64,000 nucleotides of DNA from Paenibacillus pabuli (GTDB taxonomy: Bacteria > Bacillota > Bacilli > Paenibacillales > Paenibacillaceae). Shown in pieces: positions 28,890-39,023 of the stretch. The DNA is taken from NCBI RefSeq assembly GCF_039831995.1, contig NZ_JBDOIO010000004.1:930001-994000 (forward strand), written 5' to 3'. Position numbers and translations under genes: made by a program. Every line of letters starts with the position of its first letter. Positions within the stretch are counted from its first letter, which is position 1. The notes under the pieces are model-generated. The model did no database searches and was not told the DNA's origin. It worked only from the letters and a program-made list of their open reading frames with translations.

Positions 28890-30704
28890 ATGACTGACAT
28901 TCGGGCAAGACAACGTAAAATTCGTAACTTTTCAATTATTGCACATATAGATCACGGCAAATCAACACTTGCGGACCGGATCTTGGAGTACACAGGTGCG
29001 CTCACCACACGGGAAATGCAGGAGCAGGTACTGGATCAGATGGAGCTTGAACGCGAACGTGGTATTACGATCAAGCTGCAGGCCGTTGCCCTGTCTTATA
29101 AAGCGGATGATGGTGAAGAATATCTATTGAATCTAATTGATACGCCTGGACACGTAGACTTCACATATGAAGTATCTCGCAGTCTTGCTGCATGTGAGGG
29201 TGCGTTGCTGGTTGTGGATGCGGCTCAGGGAATTGAAGCGCAGACACTGGCAAACGTATACCTGGCATTGGATAATGACCTTGAAATCTTACCGGTCATC
29301 AACAAAATTGACCTTCCAAGCGCCGATCCGGATCGGGTGAAGCAGGAAGTGGAAGATGTCATTGGTTTGGACACCAGCAATGCAGTTCTGGCTTCGGCCA
29401 AAGCCGGCATTGGGATTAAAGAGATTCTGGAACAAGTCGTACAGAGTGTTCCTGCACCACAGGGTGATCCTGACCAGCCATTGAAAGCGCTGATTTTTGA
29501 CTCGCACTATGACCCGTACAAAGGCGTAATTGTATATATCCGTGTCATTGACGGCAAAATCAAGTCCGGTTCCAAAATCAAAATGATGGCAACAGGAAAA
29601 TCATTTGAAGTTATCGAAGTGGGTGCGTTTAAACCACGTATGACCATTGTGGACGAGCTGAACGTGGGGGATGTTGGTTTTGTTGTTGCAGGTATCCGGC
29701 ATGTAGGAGATACCCAAGTCGGGGATACGATAACAGATGCCAAAAATCCAACACTAGAACCTTTGCCGGGTTACCGCAAAATTAATCCAATGGTTTACTG
29801 TGGTCTCTACCCAATTGAGACATCCGATTATGTGGATCTGCGTGAAGCGCTGGAGAAATTGCAGTTGAACGATGCATCCCTAAGCTTCGAACCGGAAACC
29901 TCAAGTGCACTCGGCTTTGGATTCCGTTGCGGATTCCTGGGACTGCTTCATATGGATGTTATTCAGGAGCGGATTGAGCGAGAGTTCAACATACCGCTCA
30001 TCACAACAGCACCAAGCGTAATCTATCATGTGACATTGACGAATGGTGAAGTCATGCAGATTGATAACCCATCCAATTATCCTGAGGTGGGAAGAATCGA
30101 TTACGTGGAGGAACCATACGTGAAAGCCTCCATTATCGTACCGAATGATTATGTAGGTACCATTATGGAACTTTGTCAAAACAAACGCGGTGAATATGTG
30201 AATATGGAATATCTTGATACCACTCGGGTTACCATTACGTATGAGATCCCATTGTCCGAGATTGTGTATGATTTCTTCGATCAATTGAAATCAAGTACAA
30301 AAGGGTACGCGTCCTTCGACTACGAACTGTCTGGTTATCGTCAGTCCAATCTGGCGAAAATGGATATTTTGCTTAATGGCGAGCAGGTCGATGCCCTGTC
30401 GTTCATCGTTCACCGTGACCGTGCATATAACCGCGGCCGCATTATCTGTGAGAAGCTGCGCGAGCTGATTCCACGGCAAATGTTTGAGGTGCCGATTCAG
30501 GCATCCGTAGGTACGAAGGTCGTTGCACGTGAAACCGTAAAAGCCATGCGTAAAAACGTACTTGCCAAGTGTTACGGCGGTGACATCTCGCGGAAACGGA
30601 AGCTGCTGGAGAAGCAGAAGGAAGGTAAGAAGCGGATGAAGCAGGTTGGTAACGTTGAGGTGCCGCAGGAAGCGTTTATGGCGGTGCTGAAAATTGATGA
30701 TTAA
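28890..30704 (+). CDS. lepA: Elongation factor 4 (LepA)
   Basis: A 604-residue translational GTPase. G1 is [15 protein letters not shown]3 is IDTPGHVDF and G4 is NKID. The LepA-specific C-terminus is present ([20 protein letters not shown]). LepA acts on ribosomes and influences translocation and 30S assembly. The start ATG 28890 follows GGGGGTAAGGA. It has a clear promoter and a terminator of its own, so it can be a single-gene unit, though read-through to hemW is possible. Confidence 0.97.
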   Translation: MTDIRARQRKIRNFSIIAHIDHGKSTLADRILEYTGALTTREMQEQVLDQMELERERGITIKLQAVALSYKADDGEEYLLNLIDTPGHVDFTYEVSRSLAACEGALLVVDAAQGIEAQTLANVYLALDNDLEILPVINKIDLPSADPDRVKQEVEDVIGLDTSNAVLASAKAGIGIKEILEQVVQSVPAPQGDPDQPLKALIFDSHYDPYKGVIVYIRVIDGKIKSGSKIKMMATGKSFEVIEVGAFKPRMTIVDELNVGDVGFVVAGIRHVGDTQVGDTITDAKNPTLEPLPGYRKINPMVYCGLYPIETSDYVDLREALEKLQLNDASLSFEPETSSALGFGFRCGFLGLLHMDVIQERIEREFNIPLITTAPSVIYHVTLTNGEVMQIDNPSNYPEVGRIDYVEEPYVKASIIVPNDYVGTIMELCQNKRGEYVNMEYLDTTRVTITYEIPLSEIVYDFFDQLKSSTKGYASFDYELSGYRQSNLAKMDILLNGEQVDALSFIVHRDRAYNRGRIICEKLRELIPRQMFEVPIQASVGTKVVARETVKAMRKNVLAKCYGGDISRKRKLLEKQKEGKKRMKQVGNVEVPQEAFMAVLKIDD

Positions 30705-30781
30705 ACCATTCAATTTTGAGTGCAACACACAGTGCGTGTATCAAAAGTGAATTACAGAATACTAAATAAACTAAGCTGAAA

Positions 30782-30808
30782 GGGAAGCCGGATGGCTTTC
30801 CTTTTTTC
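30782..30808 (+). terminator. Rho-independent terminator after lepA
   Basis: GGGAAGCC (30783-30789 region) pairs with GGCTTTCC around GGAT, followed by TTTTTTC. Confidence 0.8.
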
Positions 30809-30827
30809 AAATAGAGGGGGACTTGCC

Positions 30828-32012
30828 ATGACATTGGCAGCACACAGCCGGAAAACAGGTGCACCCCAAGCGGTGTACCTTCATATTCCCTTTTGCACAA
30901 ATAAATGCTTCTATTGCGATTTCAACTCCTATGTCCTGAAGGACCAGCCTGTAATGCAATACCTTGAGGCATTGGAGCGGGAGATGGAACATACCGTCAA
31001 AGCCAATCCGCCGGGAGAAATCAAAACCATTTTTGTTGGTGGTGGTACACCAACGGCTTTGAAGCCAGACGAAATGGCCGTATTCCTGCGGTCTGTTAAA
31101 ACGTATTTCCCGAATTGGGCGGACGATATTGAATTTTCAATGGAAGCCAACCCGGGAACGACAGATGCCGAGAAGCTAGCCGTGATGAAAGAAGGCGGAG
31201 TGAACCGCGTCAGCTTTGGCGTACAGGCTTTTCAAAATGACCTGTTGACAGGTATTGGACGAATTCATAATACGGACGATGTATATCGCAGTCTGGAGAA
31301 CGCCCGCAAGGCAGGATTGACTAACCTGTCGATCGACCTGATGTTTGGCTTGCCAAATCAAACGGTGGAGATGCTGAACGAGAGTATTGATAAGGCGCTT
31401 GAGCTCGATTTGCCTCACTATTCCATATACAGTTTGAAAGTTGAAGAGAATACGCTTTTCCATACGTTATATCAAAAGAACCAACTGCCGCTCCCTCATG
31501 AGGATGATGAGCTGCAGATGTATCTTCTATTAATGAAGCGAATGAAAGAAGCGGGATACGGCCAGTACGAAATCAGTAACTTTGCGAAACCCGGATTCGA
31601 GAGTCGGCACAATATTACGTACTGGCGCAATGAGGACTATTATGGTCTTGGAGCCGGTGCGCATGGATACGTGGGCCGTGAGCGTCATATGAATATTAAA
31701 GGTATAAATCCTTATGTCGAAGCATCCCGTGCAGGACTGCCTCGCCTGGATCATTTTGAGATCAGTCGTGCCGAAGCCATGGAAGATTATTTGATGGTTG
31801 GACTGAGAATGCTGGAGGGTGCATCCGCTTCGCGGTTCAGTGAACAGTTTGGAGAATCCATCGAAGACGTGTTTGCTAAGCCCCTAGGCAAAATGCTGAA
31901 TGCAGGACTGCTTGAACGGACGTCAGACGGCTTCCGGCTCAGTGAACAGGGGATCCTGTTCGGGAATGACGTTTTTGCCGAGTTTATCGGGTCAATATCG
32001 CTGAATTCGTAG
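30828..32012 (+). CDS. hemW: Radical SAM haem chaperone HemW
   Basis: A 394-residue protein of the HemN-like family. The iron-sulphur motif C-x3-C-x2-C is seen in HIPFCTNKCFYCDF. The glycine-rich FVGGGTPTAL segment and the SAM-binding SFGVQAFQNDLL region follow. In this subfamily (HemW) the protein binds haem and helps insert it, rather than oxidising coproporphyrinogen. ATG 30828 is preceded by AGAGGGGG. The position after lepA is conserved in Bacillales. Confidence 0.92.
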   Translation: MTLAAHSRKTGAPQAVYLHIPFCTNKCFYCDFNSYVLKDQPVMQYLEALEREMEHTVKANPPGEIKTIFVGGGTPTALKPDEMAVFLRSVKTYFPNWADDIEFSMEANPGTTDAEKLAVMKEGGVNRVSFGVQAFQNDLLTGIGRIHNTDDVYRSLENARKAGLTNLSIDLMFGLPNQTVEMLNESIDKALELDLPHYSIYSLKVEENTLFHTLYQKNQLPLPHEDDELQMYLLLMKRMKEAGYGQYEISNFAKPGFESRHNITYWRNEDYYGLGAGAHGYVGRERHMNIKGINPYVEASRAGLPRLDHFEISRAEAMEDYLMVGLRMLEGASASRFSEQFGESIEDVFAKPLGKMLNAGLLERTSDGFRLSEQGILFGNDVFAEFIGSISLNS

Positions 32013-32128
32013 CTTGAAATTCCATACACTCTGTTGTATATTTATTCATATTGATTTTACAGAGCGTGTTTGGATAACCACTACGAAGTCAGCTTTCCTC
32101 TGGAAAGCTTGTATAGGAGGAGAGCGGG

Positions 32129-32599
32129 ATGTCGGCGATATGCAGAAAAGCCGTACCGGAAGATGTTGAACCATTGTTTGAAATGATTAAGGGATATGCT
32201 GAACGTGGGATCATGCTTCCGCGATCAAGGGAAGTACTGCATCGACAGCTGGAACACTTTGTCGTAGCCGAAGTGAACGGTGAAGTGGTGGGCTGCGGCT
32301 CGCTGTGCCGTCTGGGGAATGATCTGGTGGAAGTCAGGTCGCTCGGCATCTCGGAAGGACACAAAGGGATGGGGATTGGTTCCTTGCTGCTGGACCGTTT
32401 GGTGGAAGAAGCTGAGAAGCAGCAGATTCCAAAGGTCATGGCACTGACATATGAGGTCTCCTTTTTCCTCAAAAATGGGTTTGCCGTGGTAAACAAAGAG
32501 ATATTCCCGGAAAAAGTGTGGACGGACTGTGTTCATTGCAGCAAGCAGGACTGCTGCGATGAGATCGCAGTGCTGAAGGAATTGAATGTATCCGCATAA
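32129..32599 (+). CDS. GNAT N-acetyltransferase of the short ArgA type
   Basis: A 156-residue GNAT-fold protein with the acetyl-CoA site VRSLGISEGHKGMGIGSLL. The C-terminal segment VWTDCVHCSKQDCCDE is the Cys-rich tail seen in short N-acetylglutamate synthase-like proteins (pattern C-x2-C-x5-CDE). Acetylation of glutamate or another amino acid is possible, but the substrate is not proven. AGGAGGAGAG precedes ATG 32129. It stands between hemW and hrcA, where B. subtilis has no such gene. Confidence 0.78.
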   Translation: MSAICRKAVPEDVEPLFEMIKGYAERGIMLPRSREVLHRQLEHFVVAEVNGEVVGCGSLCRLGNDLVEVRSLGISEGHKGMGIGSLLLDRLVEEAEKQQIPKVMALTYEVSFFLKNGFAVVNKEIFPEKVWTDCVHCSKQDCCDEIAVLKELNVSA

Positions 32600-32606
32600 A
32601 ATAATG

Positions 32607-32663
32607 AAGGGCCATATGCTTCGGAAGAATGTAACATTCGTCTGAGCTGGGTCCTTTTCTTTT
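32607..32663 (+). terminator. Terminator after the GNAT gene
   Basis: AAGGGCC (32607-32613) pairs with GGTCCTT (32650-32656, one G-T pair), with inner AGAATG/CATTCGTCT pairing, followed by TTCTTTT. Confidence 0.65.
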
Positions 32664-32746
32664 ATAGTAATTTAGTGGCTAATGCTGTTATGACCGGCCA
32701 AGAATGGTCTATACTATAAATAGATGAGCGTACTCATCAAACTGAC

Positions 32747-32776
32747 TTGACAATCTTCACGTCAGTTTGGTATTTT
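32747..32776 (+). promoter_or_regulatory. SigA promoter of the hrcA operon
   Basis: TTGACA (32747-32752) and TATTTT (32771-32776) with an 18-base spacer precede the CIRCE element by 11 bases. Transcription would start at or just before CIRCE. Confidence 0.8.
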
Positions 32777-32787
32777 TGTATTACCGC

Positions 32788-32814
32788 TTAGCACTCATCT
32801 AACCGGAGTGCTAA
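32788..32814. promoter_or_regulatory. CIRCE operator (HrcA binding site)
   Basis: TTAGCACTC (32788-32796), nine bases, then GAGTGCTAA (32806-32814). This matches the CIRCE consensus exactly. HrcA, encoded just downstream, binds here and represses the heat-shock genes. Confidence 0.97.
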
Positions 32815-32854
32815 CGACATGGGACAGTACAGTCAGAAGGAGGGAATACTCACC

Positions 32855-33886
32855 ATGTTAACAGAGCGTCAACGTATGATTCTGAACGCTATAGTGGATG
32901 ACTATATCCGTTCAGCTGAGCCCGTAGGGTCCCGAAGCATTTCCAAAAGGGGAGATGTTGGATACAGTCCGGCTACGATCCGTAATGAAATGGCGGATCT
33001 CGAAGATATGGGTTTTCTGGAACAGCCGCATACCTCGGCAGGCCGTATTCCTTCGCATAAAGGCTATCGATATTATGTCGATCATTTGGTTCCCTGGAAT
33101 CAGGTGGAGCCGCAAGAGCTGGATGATCTAAAATCATTCTTTGCCGAAAAATTAAATGTCATGGAACAAGTGATTCAGCATGCATCGGTCATTTTGTCGC
33201 ACATGACGAATTATACTTCAATCCTTCTTGGACCCGAAGTATTCCATACTTCACTGCGTCATTTTCAGCTGCTGCCGCTGAATGAAAATACGGCCGTGGC
33301 TATTATTGTGACCAACACGGGTCAAGTGGAGAACAAGACGGTTCAAATTCCTCCGGAGATCTCGGTAGCCGAGATGGAGAAAGTGGTCAATTTGCTTAAC
33401 GCCAAACTGGTTGGTGTGCCTATCTACAAATTAAAATCCCGCCTCTACACCGAGCTTGGGCAAGAGATGGAACGGCACATTTCACGCTATGAGGAAGTTA
33501 TGCAGGTGCTGAACAGTGCTTTTGACAACGAACATGATAATCGTCTATTCCTCAGTGGTGCAACGAATATGTTGACCCAACCGGAATTCAAAGATGTCGA
33601 AAAGGTAAAGGATATTCTTGACCTGCTGGATGAGACACCAACACTCATGAAATTAATGATGCCTGTGCCGGGTGGATCAGGTATTCAGGTGCGTATCGGC
33701 ACCGAGAATGATCATGAAGCCTTCGCCAACTGCAGTTTGATTACAGCGTCCTATTCATTGGATGGAGAAGCTTTGGGATCAATCGGGATACTGGGACCCA
33801 CACGGATGGATTATGCACGTGTCATTCATATTTTAAATACATTATCTCGTGATTTAACGGCTATGCTAACGCATCGCTTCAAATAG
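32855..33886 (+). CDS. hrcA: Heat-inducible transcription repressor HrcA
   Basis: A 343-residue repressor of class I heat-shock genes. The N-terminal winged helix is LTERQRMILNAIVDDYI ... YSPATIRNEMADLEDMG, followed by the conserved QPHTSAGRIPSHKGYRYYVD. The start ATG 32855 follows AAGGAGGG; an extension to 32819 would overlap that site and was rejected. The operator CIRCE is 40 bases upstream, so it controls its own gene together with grpE and dnaK. Confidence 0.96.
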   Translation: MLTERQRMILNAIVDDYIRSAEPVGSRSISKRGDVGYSPATIRNEMADLEDMGFLEQPHTSAGRIPSHKGYRYYVDHLVPWNQVEPQELDDLKSFFAEKLNVMEQVIQHASVILSHMTNYTSILLGPEVFHTSLRHFQLLPLNENTAVAIIVTNTGQVENKTVQIPPEISVAEMEKVVNLLNAKLVGVPIYKLKSRLYTELGQEMERHISRYEEVMQVLNSAFDNEHDNRLFLSGATNMLTQPEFKDVEKVKDILDLLDETPTLMKLMMPVPGGSGIQVRIGTENDHEAFANCSLITASYSLDGEALGSIGILGPTRMDYARVIHILNTLSRDLTAMLTHRFK

Positions 33887-33952
33887 GAAACATGCTGCAA
33901 GCCATAAGGATACGGGATTGAACGAATTCATTAGTATAAGGAGGTGAACATC

Positions 33953-34531
33953 TTGAAAGAGGAGCAATCATTCGCAGCAGAAGAACAGGAACAGCAGGAA
34001 ATGACAGCGGCCGAGAGCCAGGGACCTGTTAACGAAGCAGGAGCTGCAGAAGCGCAGGCCGAGGAGATGGCAGATCAGGGGCAAGATGAGCTCGCACGTT
34101 TGAAGGCAGAGGTTGAGGAAACACAGCAGCGCTTTGTCCGTGCTCAAGCTGATTTTGATAACTTCCGTCGCCGTACACAAAAGGAAAAAGAGGAACTGGC
34201 GAAGTATGCTTCAATGAAGTTGGTCACCGAACTGGTGCCGGTTATTGACAACTTCGAACGTGCCATGGCTACTGTGCCGGAAGGTACGGAATCCGAATCC
34301 TTCTCCAAAGGCATCCAAATGATCTTCCGCCAGCTGGAAACGGTGCTGAACAATGAAGGTCTGACTGCAATGGAAACGGTTGGACAGCCGTTTAATCCTG
34401 AATTCCATCAAGCAATTATGCAAGTGGAGAGCGACGAGTATGAGGAAGGTACCGTTGTGGAGGAAGTCCAAAAAGGCTATATGCTGAAGGATAAAGTACT
34501 TCGTCCTGCCATGGTTAAAGTCAGCTCATAA
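33953..34531 (+). CDS. grpE: Nucleotide exchange factor GrpE
   Basis: A 192-residue co-chaperone that releases ADP from DnaK. The acidic, disordered N-terminus (residues 1-45) is followed by the long helix (LARLKAEVEETQQRFVRAQA) and the family signature DFDNFRRRTQKEKEE, then the C-terminal beta domain (VLRPAMVKVS). The TTG start at 33953 is five bases after AAGGAGGTGA; a GTG at 33944 is part of that site. It is the second gene of the hrcA operon. Confidence 0.95.
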   Translation: MKEEQSFAAEEQEQQEMTAAESQGPVNEAGAAEAQAEEMADQGQDELARLKAEVEETQQRFVRAQADFDNFRRRTQKEKEELAKYASMKLVTELVPVIDNFERAMATVPEGTESESFSKGIQMIFRQLETVLNNEGLTAMETVGQPFNPEFHQAIMQVESDEYEEGTVVEEVQKGYMLKDKVLRPAMVKVSS

Positions 34532-34546
34532 TTTTGGTTACAGAAT

Positions 34547-34564
34547 AATGGGCCTCGCCCCATT
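34547..34564 (+). repeat. Small hairpin between grpE and dnaK
   Basis: AATGGG (34547-34552) pairs with CCCATT (34559-34564). No T run follows, so it is not a terminator; it may be a processing or stability structure in the operon mRNA. Confidence 0.4.
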
Positions 34565-34684
34565 GATTTGTAAGCTGTGACGAAGTTTAATATAAAGGTT
34601 TACACACATAGAGCGCGATAAGGAAGAACTGCAAATAAGGATCAACCTGATCCATTTTAAATAGTTGAGGGAGGAAATTTTCCG

Positions 34685-36529
34685 ATGAGCAAAGTAATCG
34701 GTATTGACTTAGGAACAACCAACTCTTGCGTAGCGGTAATGGAGGGCGGCGAGGCTGTCGTTATTCCAAACCCGGAAGGCGCACGTACAACCCCATCCGT
34801 AGTGGGTTTCAAAAAAGATGGAGAGCGCGTTGTTGGTGAAACAGCTAAACGCCAAGCGATCACGAATCCGGATCGTACGATCATTTCGATCAAACGTCAC
34901 ATGGGTACTTCCCACAAAGAAACAATCGATAGCAAAGACTACTCTCCACAAGAGATCTCTGCGATCATCCTGCAAAAACTGAAATCCGATGCTGAAGCTT
35001 ACCTTGGCCAAACGGTAACTCAAGCGGTTATCACTGTACCGGCTTACTTCAATGACAGCCAGCGTCAAGCAACCAAAGATGCAGGTAAAATCGCAGGTTT
35101 GGAAGTTCTGCGTATCGTCAACGAGCCAACAGCAGCAGCTTTGGCATATGGTATGGAGAAATCCGAAGACCAAACCATTCTCGTATATGACTTGGGTGGC
35201 GGTACATTCGACGTATCCATCCTTGAACTGGGTGACGGCTTCTTCGAAGTTAAAGCGACTAGTGGTGATAACCAACTGGGTGGCGATGACTTTGACCAAG
35301 TAATCATTGATTATCTCGTAAGTGAATTCAAAAAAGATCAAGGCATTGACCTGAGCAAAGATAAAGCAGCGGTTCAACGTTTGAAAGATGCAGCGGAAAA
35401 AGCGAAAAAAGAACTTTCCGGCGTATTGACTACAACGATTTCCCTGCCGTTCATCACCGTAGCTGACGGCGTTCCTCAGCACTTGGAGTTGAACCTGAGC
35501 CGTGCGAAATTCGAAGAAATCTCTGCTGGTCTGGTTGAGCGTACGCTTGAACCAACTCGCCGCGCATTGAGCGATGCTGGCATGACTGCTAATGATATCG
35601 ACAAAATCGTTCTGGTTGGTGGTTCCACACGTATTCCTGCAGTACAGGAAGCGATCAAGAAACTGACTGGAAAAGAGCCTCACAAAGGCGTTAACCCGGA
35701 TGAAGTTGTAGCTTTGGGCGCAGCTGTACAAGCGGGCGTACTGACAGGTGACGTGAAAGACGTGGTATTGCTCGACGTAACTCCACTGTCCCTGGGTATC
35801 GAAACTGCAGGTGGCGTATTCACTAAAATGATCGAGCGCAACACAACGATCCCTACATCCAAATCCCAAGTATTCTCCACTTATGCAGACAATCAACCAA
35901 GCGTTGAGATCCATGTCCTGCAAGGGGAACGCGAAATGGCAGCTGGCAACAAAACGCTGGGACGCTTTATGTTGGGAGATATTCCACCGGCTCCACGCGG
36001 CGTTCCGCAAATCGAAGTTAGCTTCGATATTGATGCCAACGGTATCGTTAACGTATCTGCAACAGACAAAGGTACGAACAAAACGCAAAAAATCACCATC
36101 ACGTCTTCCAGCGGTCTGAGCGATGCTGAAGTTGAGCAAATGATGAAAGATGCTGAACTGCACGCTGAAGAAGATAAAAAACGCAAAGAGCTCGTTGAAG
36201 CGAAAAACAGTGCAGATCAACTGATCTACTCTGTGGACAAAACGATCAAAGATCTTGGCGAAAAAGCAGACGCTGGCGAAGTTGAGAAAGCCAATGCTGC
36301 AAAAGAAAAACTGCAAGGCGTGCTGGCTTCCGACAACCTGGAAGACATCAAAGCAGCTACAGAAGAACTGACAGAGATCGTTCAACAACTGTCCGTTAAA
36401 CTGTATGAGCAAGCACAGGCACAAGAGCAAGCAGCTCAAGGTGCTGAAGAGCAACAAGGTTCCGCTAAACGTGACAACGTCGTAGACGCTGATTACGAAG
36501 TCGTGGATGAAGATAAAAAACAAAACTAA
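34685..36529 (+). CDS. dnaK: Chaperone protein DnaK (Hsp70)
   Basis: A 614-residue Hsp70. The ATPase domain starts with [20 protein letters not shown] and has [13 protein letters not shown] and [13 protein letters not shown]. The linker [14 protein letters not shown] leads into the substrate-binding domain, and a Gln/Glu-rich lid ends the protein ([12 protein letters not shown]). It refolds proteins with DnaJ and GrpE. Codon usage is strongly biased as expected for a highly expressed gene. GAGGGAGG precedes ATG 34685. Confidence 0.98.
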   Translation: MSKVIGIDLGTTNSCVAVMEGGEAVVIPNPEGARTTPSVVGFKKDGERVVGETAKRQAITNPDRTIISIKRHMGTSHKETIDSKDYSPQEISAIILQKLKSDAEAYLGQTVTQAVITVPAYFNDSQRQATKDAGKIAGLEVLRIVNEPTAAALAYGMEKSEDQTILVYDLGGGTFDVSILELGDGFFEVKATSGDNQLGGDDFDQVIIDYLVSEFKKDQGIDLSKDKAAVQRLKDAAEKAKKELSGVLTTTISLPFITVADGVPQHLELNLSRAKFEEISAGLVERTLEPTRRALSDAGMTANDIDKIVLVGGSTRIPAVQEAIKKLTGKEPHKGVNPDEVVALGAAVQAGVLTGDVKDVVLLDVTPLSLGIETAGGVFTKMIERNTTIPTSKSQVFSTYADNQPSVEIHVLQGEREMAAGNKTLGRFMLGDIPPAPRGVPQIEVSFDIDANGIVNVSATDKGTNKTQKITITSSSGLSDAEVEQMMKDAELHAEEDKKRKELVEAKNSADQLIYSVDKTIKDLGEKADAGEVEKANAAKEKLQGVLASDNLEDIKAATEELTEIVQQLSVKLYEQAQAQEQAAQGAEEQQGSAKRDNVVDADYEVVDEDKKQN

Positions 36530-36575
36530 TTCGCGGTTTTTCGTGGATTAATCATCGGTGACGTTCGGATCGAGG

Positions 36576-36618
36576 GGAAAGTCATAGCCGGGTCTTCCGT
36601 GCTTTGACTTTCCTTTTG
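36576..36618 (+). terminator. Hairpin terminator between dnaK and dnaJ
   Basis: GGAAAGTCA (36576-36584) pairs with TGACTTTCC (36605-36613) and is followed by TTTTG. The T run is short, so termination is probably partial and sets a lower level of dnaJ than of dnaK. Confidence 0.75.
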
Positions 36619-36658
36619 TCACGATGTGCGATAAGGTGAATGTTATGGGGGTGGAAGA

Positions 36659-37780
36659 GTGGCTGAAAAACGTGATTATTATGAGGTACTCGGCGTCGGC
36701 AAAAATGCAAGCGACGAGGAAATCAAAAAGGCATACCGTAAGCTTGCCCGTCAGTATCACCCTGACGTGAACAAGGCAGCAGATGCGGAAGCCAAGTTTA
36801 AGGAAGTAAAAGAAGCTTATGATGTAGTCAGCGACAGCCAGAAACGGGCTCAGTATGATCAATATGGTCATATCGATCCGAATCAGGGCGGATTCGGCGG
36901 TGGCGGTGATTTCGGCGGCGGCGGATTTGGCGACATCTTCGATATGTTCTTTGGCGGTGGCGGCGGACGACGTGATCCGAATGCTCCGCAGCGGGGAAAT
37001 GATCTGCAGTACACGATGACCATTGAGTTCAAGGAAGCGGTATTTGGCAAAGAAACCGACATTACCATTCCGCGCACCGAAAGCTGTGATACTTGTCATG
37101 GTTCAGGTGCCAAACCAGGTACGAAGCCGAAGACTTGTTCCGTCTGCCAAGGTAGCGGTCAGCAGGAAGTCGTGCAAAACACACCATTTGGCCGGATGGT
37201 CAATCGTCGTGCTTGTTCGAACTGTAATGGTTCTGGTCAAATCATTGAAGAAAAATGTACTACATGCAGCGGCAGCGGTAAAGTCCGCAAGCAGCGCAAA
37301 ATTCATGTTCGCATTCCGGCGGGTGTGGATGACGGTGCTCAACTGCGCATGACAGGTGAAGGCGAAGGTGGTCTGCGAGGTGGACCAGCAGGAGACCTTT
37401 ATATCGTCATTCGTGTGAAATCACATGATTTCTTTGAGCGTGAAGGCGATGATATTTACTGCGAAATTCCACTTACATTTGCTCAGGCAGCATTGGGTGA
37501 CGAGATTGAGATTCCAACGTTGACTGAAAAAGTGAAGTTGAAAATTCCAGCGGGTACGCAAACCGGAACGTATTTCCGTCTCAAGGGCAAAGGGGTTCCG
37601 CGCCTGCGCGGCATGGGCCAAGGGGATCAACATGTGAAGGTGGTTGTTGTTACACCGAGCAAGCTGAATGATGAGCAGAAAGATCTGCTTCGTCAAATCG
37701 CTGCCTTAGATGGAGAGCAGACACATGAACATGAACAATCCTTCTTTGACCGGGTGAAACGGGCTTTCCGCGGAGACTGA
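36659..37780 (+). CDS. dnaJ: Chaperone protein DnaJ (Hsp40)
   Basis: A 373-residue type I DnaJ. The J domain has RQYHPDVNK (HPD motif), followed by a Gly/Phe-rich region. The zinc-binding part has four C-x2-C-x-G-x-G repeats: [24 protein letters not shown] and CTTCSGSG. The GTG start at 36659 follows GGGGGTGGAAGA; the nearby ATG at 36645 is out of frame. DnaJ delivers substrates to DnaK and stimulates its ATPase. Confidence 0.97.
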   Translation: MAEKRDYYEVLGVGKNASDEEIKKAYRKLARQYHPDVNKAADAEAKFKEVKEAYDVVSDSQKRAQYDQYGHIDPNQGGFGGGGDFGGGGFGDIFDMFFGGGGGRRDPNAPQRGNDLQYTMTIEFKEAVFGKETDITIPRTESCDTCHGSGAKPGTKPKTCSVCQGSGQQEVVQNTPFGRMVNRRACSNCNGSGQIIEEKCTTCSGSGKVRKQRKIHVRIPAGVDDGAQLRMTGEGEGGLRGGPAGDLYIVIRVKSHDFFEREGDDIYCEIPLTFAQAALGDEIEIPTLTEKVKLKIPAGTQTGTYFRLKGKGVPRLRGMGQGDQHVKVVVVTPSKLNDEQKDLLRQIAALDGEQTHEHEQSFFDRVKRAFRGD

Positions 37781-37802
37781 GTATCAAAATATAACAATGT
37801 GT

Positions 37803-37839
37803 AAGGACACCACAGCGGTTTAACGCGTGGTGTCCTTTT
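37803..37839 (+). terminator. Rho-independent terminator after dnaJ
   Basis: AAGGACACCAC (37803-37813) pairs with GTGGTGTCCTT (37827-37837), with inner GCG/CGC pairing, and ends in TTTT. It closes the hrcA operon, so prmA and later genes are not simply part of it as in B. subtilis. Confidence 0.92.
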
Positions 37840-38018
37840 ACATATATACATAGGGTTAAGGTTGATTGTAGCTCCTGCGTTACATGACATAGGCTCCGAA
37901 TAACAGGTGCTCCAAGTGCGAGAATTCTGCATAAGATGAGCAATACTGCGGAAAGATAGCAAGGCGAGAACGATCATGCATAACTGTTATGCGAAATATT
38001 GGGAAGCAGGTGAACCGA

Positions 38019-38387
38019 ATGACCGAAAAAAATATTTTGGCCTATTTTCATAGTCCGGAGCAGGCCGAGGGAGCAGCCAAAAAGTTGGAAGCCTTGCGTG
38101 TGGAAGACCTGTCCATTAATCGTTTCAGCCGTTATGCAGGTATTGGACCCAGTGGCGCTTCCTACACACCAGGAGTTTCCGGCAGCTTCTCATCGTGGGT
38201 ACCGGGTGCGCTTGGTACGAATGCAACAGCGGGAATCATGGCTGCAGCAGATCCCTCTGCAAGTGGCATGAGTGATGGTGGACAAGAAGGTCCTACCGGC
38301 AGAGATGTATTGTTAACGGTTGTTGTTGACGAAGCAGTACATCACCGGGCGTTATCCATTATTGAACAAGCTGGTGGAATGATCTAG
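38019..38387 (+). CDS. Small protein, paralogue of the gene at 38600
   Basis: A 122-residue protein with an N-terminal beta-alpha-beta segment (ILAYFHSPEQAEGAAKKLE then LSINRFSRYAG), a Gly/Ser/Ala-rich middle and a C-terminal strand-helix (LLTVVVDEAVHHRALSIIEQAGG). This layout is like that of general-stress proteins of the 17M/YflT type, in which the first strand begins with a 'F-x-S-x-x-E-A-x-x-A' pattern. The ATG at 38019 follows GAAGCAGG. It shares spacing and motifs with the gene at 38600, so the two look like a duplication. No function is assigned. Confidence 0.65.
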   Translation: MTEKNILAYFHSPEQAEGAAKKLEALRVEDLSINRFSRYAGIGPSGASYTPGVSGSFSSWVPGALGTNATAGIMAAADPSASGMSDGGQEGPTGRDVLLTVVVDEAVHHRALSIIEQAGGMI

Positions 38388-38427
38388 AGATAAGCGGACT
38401 AACCTATTTTGAAGGAGGATTATAACG

Positions 38428-38607
38428 ATGGCTGAGCACGAACGCCCAGGCAAGATTTTGACCAAAACGGAAAAGATGAAACGGATGCAATCCGCAAAAA
38501 ACGAAGATGTTGAATTCAGCGCTGAGGCTGCGGACCATGATGACGTAGAGGCATTGCGACGCAGTGAAGCGGCTGATCGTCGTCAGGGACGGGAGCTTCA
38601 TGAATGA
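38428..38607 (+). CDS. YfhD-like small protein
   Basis: A 59-residue hydrophilic protein, easily missed because of its size. GAAGGAGGA lies at 38411-38419 before ATG 38428. The sequence contains KNEDVEFSAEAADHDD followed by EALRRSEAADRRQ, which resembles the YfhD family of Bacillales. No membrane segment is present. The stop overlaps the next start by eight bases (38600-38607), so the two are translationally coupled. Function unknown; related proteins are often found in spore or stress contexts. Confidence 0.65.
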   Translation: MAEHERPGKILTKTEKMKRMQSAKNEDVEFSAEAADHDDVEALRRSEAADRRQGRELHE

Positions 38608-38992
38608 AGAACGCTCGGCTGTAACGATCGAGGCGATCTTCACAAGCTGGTCTGAAGCTGAATCTGCACGAAGAGCTCTGGCGTTGCTGCATCCGAATCA
38701 GTTGAGCATCGAGAGTCTTACGAGCGAGTCCCTTTCTAGAGACGCAGAACCGCAGGAGCATATGGATGAAGCGCCTACTGCCTTGACGGGGGGATTCAGC
38801 GGCGAACTGAATGTACTTGCACTCATCAGTGATGAGACAGAGATGTTATCTAATGGCGAGGTTATGGATATGACAGATCAGCGAGCATCAGTTCCCTCCC
38901 GACAAGAAATACGGTTGACCGTTTCTGTAGCTAGTGACTATCTCCCTCAGGCGGCTGAGATGATTACGCAGAATGGTGGACGTTTTTGCTGA
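38600..38992 (+). CDS. Small protein, paralogue of the gene at 38019
   Basis: A 130-residue protein. Like the gene at 38019 it begins with a strand-helix-strand (AIFTSWSEAESARRALALL, LSIESL), has a variable middle and ends with IRLTVSVASDYLPQAAEMITQNGG. The positions of S-x-x-E-A, L-S-I and the final GG are shared. ATG 38600 has GGGAG upstream; an extension to 38564 lies inside the previous gene. The two proteins flank the YfhD-like gene, and the three form a small operon between dnaJ and prmA. Confidence 0.65.
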   Translation: MNEERSAVTIEAIFTSWSEAESARRALALLHPNQLSIESLTSESLSRDAEPQEHMDEAPTALTGGFSGELNVLALISDETEMLSNGEVMDMTDQRASVPSRQEIRLTVSVASDYLPQAAEMITQNGGRFC

Positions 38993-39023
38993 GGATTTTC
39001 CCTCTTTTTCGGGCAAAATCGAG

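Noticed and set aside
34709..36523. 604-codon open frame on the reverse strand of dnaK
   Set aside because: It mirrors dnaK almost completely, has Cys/Phe/His-rich unlikely composition and no ribosome binding site. Such antisense frames arise from the codon bias of highly expressed dnaK genes.
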